Below, in pieces: positions 16,250 through 21,280 of a DNA stretch of 21,280 nucleotides. The stretch's first letter is position 1. Each line of letters opens with the position of its first letter. This DNA is from a bacterium. GTDB taxonomy: Bacteria; Blakebacterota; Blakebacteria; Blakebacterales; Blakebacteraceae. The DNA is taken from positions 1 through 21,280 of the forward strand of contig JALGVQ010000052.1 of assembly GCA_025774615.1 (NCBI GenBank), given 5' to 3'. The notes under the pieces were generated by a model that did not search any database, had not been told where the DNA came from, and saw only the letters and a list, made by a program, of their open reading frames with translations. A program made the translations under genes and the position numbers.

Positions 16250-16684
16250 TCACGAACGCCGTCTTGATCGGCAGTTTGTGAGTAGCAAGACGGAATGCCT
16301 CACGGGCAATTTCCTCATCCACTCCTTCGATCTCGAACATGATCCGCCCCGGCTCACTCCTTCGATCTCGAACATGATCCGCCCCGGCTTCACCACGGCG
16401 ACCCAATGCTCCGGGCTACCCTTTCCCTTGCCCATCCGGGTCTCAGCCGGCTTGACCGTCAGGGGTTTGTCGGGGAATATCCTGATCCAGATCTTCCCAC
16501 CCCTCTTCACATACCTGGTCATCGCAACACGGGCAGATTCTATCTGACGGTTCGTGATCCACGCCGCCTCGAGCGCCCTCAGACCGTAAGCCCCGAAGGA
16601 GACCTTTACGCCCCCCTTGGCTTTCTTGCCTTTGAACGTGCCCCGTTGCTGTTTCCGGTATTTGATCCGTTTCGGTGCCAGCAT
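16250..16684 (-). CDS. rplP: 50S ribosomal protein L16, C-terminus lost by a 35-bp tandem duplication
   Basis: Residues 1-110 are perfect uL16: [20 protein letters not shown], a segment with [40 protein letters not shown] and [10 protein letters not shown]. Then the frame shifts and 34 unrelated residues follow to a TGA at 16250. The cause is a perfect 35-bp tandem duplication (16320-16389). Removing one copy gives a 138-residue L16 that continues [20 protein letters not shown] and stops at 16233, overlapping the rpmC start. L16 organises the A-site region of the 50S and its C-terminal part is highly conserved, so the protein as written is unlikely to work. Either the assembly is wrong or this is a real damaged allele. 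No second rplP is in the window. Confidence 0.93.
   Translation of the reverse strand: MLAPKRIKYRKQQRGTFKGKKAKGGVKVSFGAYGLRALEAAWITNRQIESARVAMTRYVKRGGKIWIRIFPDKPLTVKPAETRMGKGKGSPEHWVAVVKPGRIMFEIEGVSRGGSCSRSKEWMRKLPVRHSVLLLTNCRSRRRS
16320..16389. repeat. perfect 35-bp tandem duplication inside rplP
   Basis: Bases 16320-16354 and 16355-16389 are identical over 35 nt, head to tail. The flanking bases differ (16319 c against 16354 t; 16355 c against 16390 t), so exactly two copies are present. The length is not a multiple of three and it shifts the L16 frame. Confidence 0.97.
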
Positions 16685-16696
16685 GACGCGCCCTCT

Positions 16697-17392
16697 CTAC
16701 TTCTTTCTCCGCGAACGGGAGCTGCTCTTCGGTTCTTCAGCAACTTCCTCTGCGGCCTCACCAGAACCAACAACCTCGCCATGGAACAGCCATACCTTGA
16801 CGCCGATGGTACCGTACGTCGTAAACGCTGTTTCGCGCGCGAAATCGATATCGGCACGAAGCGTATGGAGCGGTACACGTCCTTCCAGGTAGGTCTCTAC
16901 CCGACTCATTTCCGCACCACCCAGCCTTCCACCACAGGTGATCTTGATCCCCTCAGCGCCCATTCTCATGGCGCTGGCCATTGCTTTCTTCATCGCACGC
17001 CGCCACGAGACCCGACCTTCAAGCTGGCGGGCTATCGATTCTGCGACAAGCTGGGCATCCTTCTCCGGGCGTTTGACTTCCTGGATGTTGATGTAGATGT
17101 CTTTACCAGTGAGCTGCTGGAGCTCTTCCTTGAGTTTGTCGACCTCAGCTCCCTTTCGCCCGATAACCACACCGGGACGCGCCGTGTGGATGGTAACGGT
17201 CACCCGCTTGGGAGCCCGCTCGATAACGATCCTCGACAACGCAGCGCGAGCAAGACGACGCCACAGGTAGCGACGGAGTATGAGGTCCTCCTCAAGCAGA
17301 TCGGCGAACGTTCCGCGCTCGGCGAACCACTTGGAGTCCCAGTCCTTGACGATGCCCAACCGGAATCCGATCGGATGTGTTTTCTGACCCAA
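16697..17392 (-). CDS. rpsC: 30S ribosomal protein S3
   Basis: The 231-residue uS3 forms the mRNA entry site and helicase centre with S4 and S5. It has [20 protein letters not shown], a KH domain with the [17 protein letters not shown] loop, and the C-terminal [20 protein letters not shown] and [16 protein letters not shown]. The tail from about 212 is Glu/Ser/Arg/Lys rich. The start is TTG at 17392, supported by AGGAG 8 nt upstream and by the conserved N-terminus. The order is rplV-rpsC-rplP. Confidence 0.98.
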   Translation of the reverse strand: MGQKTHPIGFRLGIVKDWDSKWFAERGTFADLLEEDLILRRYLWRRLARAALSRIVIERAPKRVTVTIHTARPGVVIGRKGAEVDKLKEELQQLTGKDIYINIQEVKRPEKDAQLVAESIARQLEGRVSWRRAMKKAMASAMRMGAEGIKITCGGRLGGAEMSRVETYLEGRVPLHTLRADIDFARETAFTTYGTIGVKVWLFHGEVVGSGEAAEEVAEEPKSSSRSRRKK

Positions 17393-17397
17393 GAGAT

Positions 17398-17772
17398 TTA
17401 CTCCTTGGTGGCTTCTTTGGTCTCGTCCTGTCCATCGGAGACCATGAGCGTTATGTGACAGGATCGCTTCAGGATCGGATGTGCCCTGCCCATTGATCGC
17501 GGACGCCAGCGTTTCATCGTGGCCCCGGCATCAACGAAAGCCCGGGTAACGATGAACGATTCCGGAGGTACCACTGTTTCCCCATCGCTCCTGTTGATGA
17601 GATTCGCGACAGCGCTCCTCAGCGTCTTCTCGATCGGCACCGCAGCCGCTTTCCGGCTGAAGTGAAGGGTGTTCAGCGCGTCCTCAACCCGCTCACCCCG
17701 GATCTGATCGACGACGAGTCGAGCCTTTCCCGGACTGATTCGGATGAATTTTGCTATTGCTTTGGCTTCCAT
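17398..17772 (-). CDS. rplV: 50S ribosomal protein L22
   Basis: The 124-residue uL22 has a beta-hairpin that lines the peptide exit tunnel at the constriction. It shows [20 protein letters not shown] and, in the hairpin region, [20 protein letters not shown] followed by HITLMVSD. The C-terminus is slightly extended and acidic/basic mixed. Its last codons contain the ribosome binding site for rpsC. Confidence 0.98.
   Translation of the reverse strand: MEAKAIAKFIRISPGKARLVVDQIRGERVEDALNTLHFSRKAAAVPIEKTLRSAVANLINRSDGETVVPPESFIVTRAFVDAGATMKRWRPRSMGRAHPILKRSCHITLMVSDGQDETKEATKE
17401..17405 (-). promoter_or_regulatory. Shine-Dalgarno supporting the TTG start of rpsC
   Basis: AGGAG on the minus strand overlaps the final Lys-Glu codons of rplV and lies 8 nt before the TTG at 17392. 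It confirms this non-ATG start. Confidence 0.75.
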
Positions 17773-17791
17773 CTGCTGACAGGCCCTTTCT

Positions 17792-18082
17792 CTACTTCTT
17801 CAGCCTGGCGACACGTTCGGCTTTTTTCCCGGTGTGCTCGCGGAAGGTTCTCGTCGGAGCGAACTCACCCAGCCGGTGACCTACCATGTTCTCCGAGATG
17901 TACACCGGTACGAACTTGTTACCGTTGTGCACGGCAAAGGTGTGTCCCACGAACTCCGGCGGAATCGTGCACCGCCGTGCCCAGGTCTTGATCACCTTTT
18001 TATCACCGGAGCGGTTCATCTCAAGGACCTTCTTCTCGAGGTTCGCCTCGATCCAGGGTCCCTTTTTGAGCGATCGTGACAT
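17792..18082 (-). CDS. rpsS: 30S ribosomal protein S19
   Basis: The 96-residue uS19 partners S13 in the 30S head. It begins [20 protein letters not shown] and has [38 protein letters not shown] and the basic end [10 protein letters not shown]. The length is normal. It lies 14 nt downstream of rplB and 19 nt upstream of rplV. Confidence 0.99.
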   Translation of the reverse strand: MSRSLKKGPWIEANLEKKVLEMNRSGDKKVIKTWARRCTIPPEFVGHTFAVHNGNKFVPVYISENMVGHRLGEFAPTRTFREHTGKKAERVARLKK

Positions 18083-18096
18083 ACCTGGTCTGCTCC

Positions 18097-18930
18097 TTAC
18101 TTCCGCTGGCTCCTGCGACGCAGGATATCCTTATCGGAGGCCTTCCCCTTCTTTCGGGTTTTGTGCCCCTTGGTAGGTACACCCCACGGACTTACCGGGT
18201 GCCGGCCACCGCTCGATTTTCCTTCTCCACCCCCATGAGGGTGATCGACAGGGTTCATTGCCACACCACGCACGTGCGGTCGACGTCCCCGATGTCTCGA
18301 CTTTCCAGCCTTGCCCCAGCTCATGTTCTCATGCTCGGGGTTTCCGACCTGACCGATGGTGGCGTAACAGACCTGCGGGATGAGACGCACTTCCTTCGAC
18401 GGAAGTCTCAGGATCGCCTTGCCCCGCTCACGCGCCATCAACTGCGCGGAGGTCCCGGCGCCACGGGCGATCTGACCACCCTTGCCCGGCTTCATCTCGA
18501 TGTTGTGCACGAAACTGCCCAGAGGCACCTTCGAAAGCGGCATGGCATTGCCAGGCCGGATAGCCACCGTCTCACCGGCTATGAGTTCATCACCCACCTT
18601 GAGCCCGAGCGGGGCGAGGATGTAACGACGCTCGCCATCGGCGTATTTCATCAGGGCTATATTCGCTGAGCGGTTCGGATCGTACTCGATCGTCTCCACC
18701 GTGGCCGGGATATCCCGCTTGTTCCGCTTGAAATCGATGATCCGGTAGCGACGCCTGTGGCCGCCCCCACGATGCCTGGCGGTGATCCGGCCCCTGTTGT
18801 TCCGTCCACCCGTTTTGCGCAGAGCGGTAGTCAGCGGCTTCCAGGGAGCGTCTGCGGTGACTTCTGAAAAGTCACTGACGTTCCGGAACCGCTGTCCGGG
18901 TGTGGTCGGCTTGTACTTCTTGAGACCCAT
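18097..18930 (-). CDS. rplB: 50S ribosomal protein L2
   Basis: The 277-residue uL2 is required for subunit joining and lies near the peptidyl transferase centre. It starts [20 protein letters not shown] and has [24 protein letters not shown]-type substitutes in the mid region, and the C-terminal [20 protein letters not shown] with the conserved histidine. The frame is open 13 codons further upstream, but that part overlaps rplW and does not resemble L2. The ATG at 18930, 7 nt after the rplW stop, is therefore chosen. GAGGGAG lies somewhat far upstream. Confidence 0.98.
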   Translation of the reverse strand: MGLKKYKPTTPGQRFRNVSDFSEVTADAPWKPLTTALRKTGGRNNRGRITARHRGGGHRRRYRIIDFKRNKRDIPATVETIEYDPNRSANIALMKYADGERRYILAPLGLKVGDELIAGETVAIRPGNAMPLSKVPLGSFVHNIEMKPGKGGQIARGAGTSAQLMARERGKAILRLPSKEVRLIPQVCYATIGQVGNPEHENMSWGKAGKSRHRGRRPHVRGVAMNPVDHPHGGGEGKSSGGRHPVSPWGVPTKGHKTRKKGKASDKDILRRRSQRK

Positions 18931-18937
18931 TATTCGA

Positions 18938-19228
18938 TCATGCTCCCTCGAAGAAGTCGAGCGAGTCACCTTCGCTCAGGGTGATGATTGCCTTTTTCCA
19001 CGATGCGCGACGACCGGCAAATCTGCCCATCGTCTTCATCTTTCCCTTGACGTTCATCGTCCGAACCGCAGTGACGGTTACATCGAACAGCTCTTCAACA
19101 GCGCGCTTTATGTCATTCTTGTTGGCGTGGACCGCCACCTCGAAGACGATCTTGTTCTCCCTCTCCATCATGTTGGCTGCACGCTCGGTGATCAGCGGTC
19201 TGATGATGATATCCTGTGCAGACTTCAT
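18938..19228 (-). CDS. rplW: 50S ribosomal protein L23
   Basis: The 96-residue uL23 sits at the tunnel exit and docks trigger factor and SRP. It shows [40 protein letters not shown] and [20 protein letters not shown]. The ATG overlaps the rplD stop by 4 nt (ATGA). The length is standard. Confidence 0.98.
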   Translation of the reverse strand: MKSAQDIIIRPLITERAANMMERENKIVFEVAVHANKNDIKRAVEELFDVTVTAVRTMNVKGKMKTMGRFAGRRASWKKAIITLSEGDSLDFFEGA

Positions 19229-19857
19229 GGAATCAGGATCTCCTGCAGTGGGCTGATCGCGTCTTTCTCGATCAGGACCACATCGCTGTTGATGATGTCA
19301 TACACGCTGACGTTCGTCGCCAGCAGGGTCCGGCAGCGAGCCAGGTTTCTGACTGCCAGCCGGGTATTCCGGTCACTTTCAGAGAGGAGCCAGAGCACTT
19401 TCCTGTCACCCAGGTTCATAGTCTGCAGCAGCTCGGCAACAAGCTTTGTCTTCGGCTCTTCCGGTCGCAGTGTCTCGGTAGCGAATACCGCGTCGTTACC
19501 GAACTTGGCCGACAGGGCGCTGATCCGTGCTTTTCGAGATGCCTTCGCCGGCATCTTGCGGGTGTAATCACGCGGCTGGGGTCCAAATGTCGTTCCACCA
19601 CCCCGCCAGATCGGGGAGGCCACTGAACCCACCCGTGCCCGACCGGTGCCCTTCTGTTTCCACGGCTTCCTGCGCGAGGCGCGAACCTCGGAACGCTCTT
19701 TGGTTTTGGCTGTTCCCTGTCGCCGGTTTCCCAGATGGAACGTGACCGCTTCATACATCAGATGATCTCCACCTTCGACAGTGAAAACCCGGTCATCCAC
19801 CGGCACAGTCGCGGAAGTCAGGTTACCCGCGTTATCGAAAACTTTCAGTGTCGCCAT
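19225..19857 (-). CDS. rplD: 50S ribosomal protein L4
   Basis: The 210-residue uL4 has a long loop that lines the exit tunnel. It starts MATLKVFDNAGNL and contains the loop KPWKQKGTGRARVGSVASPI with WRGGGTTFGPQPRDY. The C-terminal domain ends [17 protein letters not shown]. An upstream in-frame start at 19911 would overlap rplC and adds unrelated residues, so 19857 is preferred; GAGTAGG lies just upstream. In E. coli L4 also represses its own operon through the S10 leader. No room for such a leader exists before rpsJ here. Confidence 0.98.
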   Translation of the reverse strand: MATLKVFDNAGNLTSATVPVDDRVFTVEGGDHLMYEAVTFHLGNRRQGTAKTKERSEVRASRRKPWKQKGTGRARVGSVASPIWRGGGTTFGPQPRDYTRKMPAKASRKARISALSAKFGNDAVFATETLRPEEPKTKLVAELLQTMNLGDRKVLWLLSESDRNTRLAVRNLARCRTLLATNVSVYDIINSDVVLIEKDAISPLQEILIP

Positions 19858-19864
19858 CGTCGGC

Positions 19865-20821
19865 CTACTCGTTCTCTTCCTCTGTGGTTGTCGCGTCAGC
19901 CTCATCCCCATCGGTGTCGGCTTCAGGCTCTTCTACCCCGGTACGCACTTCATCATCCTCTTCGACGGCCACTTCAGATGCCTCGGCTGTCTCAACCTCG
20001 ACATCGGTCTGGGGGGCTTCTTCAACATCAGCGGCAGATTCAGTCTCTTCCGCCGGATCGGTCTCCACGACTCCTTCTCCTGCCTCTTCATCGGCCCCGG
20101 TCTCCGGCAGATCGCCTTCATCGAGGACGGCTTCCTGCTCAAGATCCTCGTCTGCGGCAAAACTCTCCAGGGGTGTATAACTCCTCGGCGCTTCACCCAC
20201 GAGTTCGATCCTGACCAGACCGTTCACCGGACCGGGGACAGAACCACGCACCAGCAATAGTTCCTGATCGGGATCCACCTCGACGACGATGAGGTTCTTC
20301 TCGGTGATCTTCTTGTTGCCGTACTGTCCGGGCAGTTTCCGACCCTTCATGGTACGCGCCGGTGTGGCGCTCATGCCCACCGAACCGACTCCCCGGTGAC
20401 TCGGGCCACCGCCATGGGAGGTGCGGGTACCACCGTGGAACCCGTGCCGTTTTATGACACCGGAGAACCCACGCCCCTTCGACGTACCGCGGACCTTCAC
20501 CCGGTCCCCGATCTCGAAGAAGTCGACGCTGATCCGATCCCCTATCTTGAACTGTGAGGCATCGGGAGTACGGAATTCCCGAATACGGGTCGGCGCGGAG
20601 TCAAGCCCCGCCTTCTCAGCCCGTACCCGGTTGGATTTCTTTGCCCGGTTCAGCTTTTTCCGGCCGTAACCGACCTGGATCGCTTCGTATCCGTCCTTTT
20701 CGGTCGTCTTGACCTGCAGGACGGCATTGGGAGCGACCTCCAGTACGGTCACAGGGACAGCATCCCCGTTCCCACCGAATATCTGGGTCATGCCCAGTTT
20801 TCTGCCGATCAACCCCTTCAT
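19865..20821 (-). CDS. rplC: 50S ribosomal protein L3 with long acidic C-terminal tail
   Basis: Residues 1-210 are a complete uL3, an assembly initiator near the peptidyl transferase centre: MKGLIGRKLGMTQIFGGNGD, VRGTSKGRGFSGVIKRHGFH, and THGGGP-like SHGGGPSHRGVGSVGMSATP. About 108 residues follow (211-318) with 44 Asp/Glu, only two Arg and no Lys, ending in an EEENE run. Normal L3 is about 205-215 residues. The frame is open 18 codons further upstream but overlaps rpsJ. The ATG at 20821 with GGAG 7 nt before is the right start. The tail is expected to be disordered. No function is known to me. Confidence 0.96.
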   Translation of the reverse strand: MKGLIGRKLGMTQIFGGNGDAVPVTVLEVAPNAVLQVKTTEKDGYEAIQVGYGRKKLNRAKKSNRVRAEKAGLDSAPTRIREFRTPDASQFKIGDRISVDFFEIGDRVKVRGTSKGRGFSGVIKRHGFHGGTRTSHGGGPSHRGVGSVGMSATPARTMKGRKLPGQYGNKKITEKNLIVVEVDPDQELLLVRGSVPGPVNGLVRIELVGEAPRSYTPLESFAADEDLEQEAVLDEGDLPETGADEEAGEGVVETDPAEETESAADVEEAPQTDVEVETAEASEVAVEEDDEVRTGVEEPEADTDGDEADATTTEEENE

Positions 20822-20834
20822 CTTGTTCTCCGCA

Positions 20835-21143
20835 TCAGACCTTGATCTCCACGTCCACACCCGCGGGCAACTCAAGCTTCATGAGCGCGTCCACGGTCTG
20901 TGGCGTAGAATCGTAGATGTCGATCAAACGCTTATGCACACGGGTCTCGAACTGTTCACGCGACTTCTTGTCCACGTGAGGTCCCCTCAGCACGGTGTAA
21001 ACAGACCGCTTGACCGGTAGCGGTACCGGGCCCGAAATGCGGGCTCCGGTGCGCTTCGCGGTACGCACGATCTCCTGTGCTGAACGATCGAGTGTCGCGT
21101 GCTCGTACGCCTTCAGGCGTATCCGGATTTTCTGACCAGCCAC
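20835..21143 (-). CDS. rpsJ: 30S ribosomal protein S10
   Basis: The 102-residue uS10 is part of the 30S head and also binds NusB in antitermination complexes. It shows [40 protein letters not shown], and [20 protein letters not shown]. The start is GTG at 21143 with AGGGAGA just upstream. It follows tuf by 23 nt, so it lies in a tuf-S10 read-through arrangement rather than behind its own long leader. Confidence 0.98.
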   Translation of the reverse strand: MAGQKIRIRLKAYEHATLDRSAQEIVRTAKRTGARISGPVPLPVKRSVYTVLRGPHVDKKSREQFETRVHKRLIDIYDSTPQTVDALMKLELPAGVDVEIKV

Positions 21144-21166
21144 CTCTATCTCCCTACTGGTTCCTG

Positions 21167-21280
21167 CTACTCTATGATCTCGGTTACAACGCCGGCACCG
21201 ACCGTGTGGCCGCCCTCACGGATCGCAAATCTCAGTTCCTTCTCCATCGCGATCGGCGTGATCAGCTCGACCTCCATCTC
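21167..21280 (-). CDS. tuf: elongation factor Tu, C-terminal 37 residues only
   Basis: The frame enters from the right edge and ends at a TAG (21167-21169). The visible part, [20 protein letters not shown] followed by [17 protein letters not shown], is the conserved end of domain 3 of EF-Tu, the GTPase that delivers aminoacyl-tRNA. The GTPase domain is outside the window. tuf next to rpsJ is the common str-S10 junction. Confidence 0.96.
   Translation of the reverse strand, partial: EMEVELITPIAMEKELRFAIREGGHTVGAGVVTEIIE

Noticed and set aside
16406-17458. 350-codon plus-strand ORF
   Set aside because: It is antisense to rplP, rpsC and rplV, which are unmistakable on the minus strand.
18931-18969. 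N-terminal extension of L2 to an upstream start
   Set aside because: The added 13 residues overlap rplW, do not resemble L2, and a typical L2 N-terminus begins at 18930.
19858-19911. N-terminal extension of L4 to an upstream start
   Set aside because: It overlaps the end of rplC and gives residues unlike L4. The family start is at 19857.
20822-20875. N-terminal extension of L3 to an upstream start
   Set aside because: It overlaps rpsJ, adds non-homologous residues, and the ATG at 20821 has its own GGAG site.

Overview
The window is dominated by one long minus-strand block, 4736 to the right edge. It is the str/S10-spc-alpha cluster of translation genes: tuf (3' end only), rpsJ, rplC, rplD, rplW, rplB, rpsS, rplV, rpsC, rplP, rpmC, rpsQ, rplN, rplX, rplE, rpsN, rpsH, rplF, rplR, rpsE, rpmD, rplO, secY, adk, map, infA, rpmJ, rpsM, rpsK, rpsD, rpoA, rplQ. 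The genes are packed with gaps of about 50 nt or less and several 4-nt ATGA overlaps, so they probably form one or a few long transcripts whose main promoter lies beyond the right edge.

The left part (1-4735) is ordinary chromosomal DNA. From right to left it holds a plus-strand cutC that meets rplQ stop to stop, a divergent FMN-dependent nitronate monooxygenase/FabK-like gene overlapping a NUDIX hydrolase gene, and a PadR regulator overlapping a large MacB/FtsX-type permease. The permease runs off the left edge and carries a frameshift.

The organism is a bacterium of moderately high GC with canonical ribosomal gene order. It has zinc-binding (C+) forms of S4, S14 and L36, a zinc-ribbon-bearing L24, and frequent GTG/TTG starts. 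The PadR-permease pair resembles the ADOP arrangement common in Acidobacteria, Gemmatimonadota and related uncultured phyla. The sequence alone does not fix the phylum.

Three things stand out. (1) rplP (L16) is broken in this sequence by a perfect 35-bp tandem duplication that shifts the frame at residue 110. Removing one copy restores a normal 138-residue L16. (2) Three ribosomal proteins carry large low-complexity tails. L3 has a lysine-free acidic C-terminal tail of about 108 residues. S5 has a C-terminal tail of about 140 residues, mixed-charge and then acidic, with an internal exact repeat. L30 has a histone-H1-like N-terminal domain of about 127 residues with fourteen AKKTx pentads. The S5 and L30 tails abut at the gene junction. 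(3) The permease frameshift is best explained by a missing segment whose expected length is also 35 nt. These are the points to check first. The rest is conventional.
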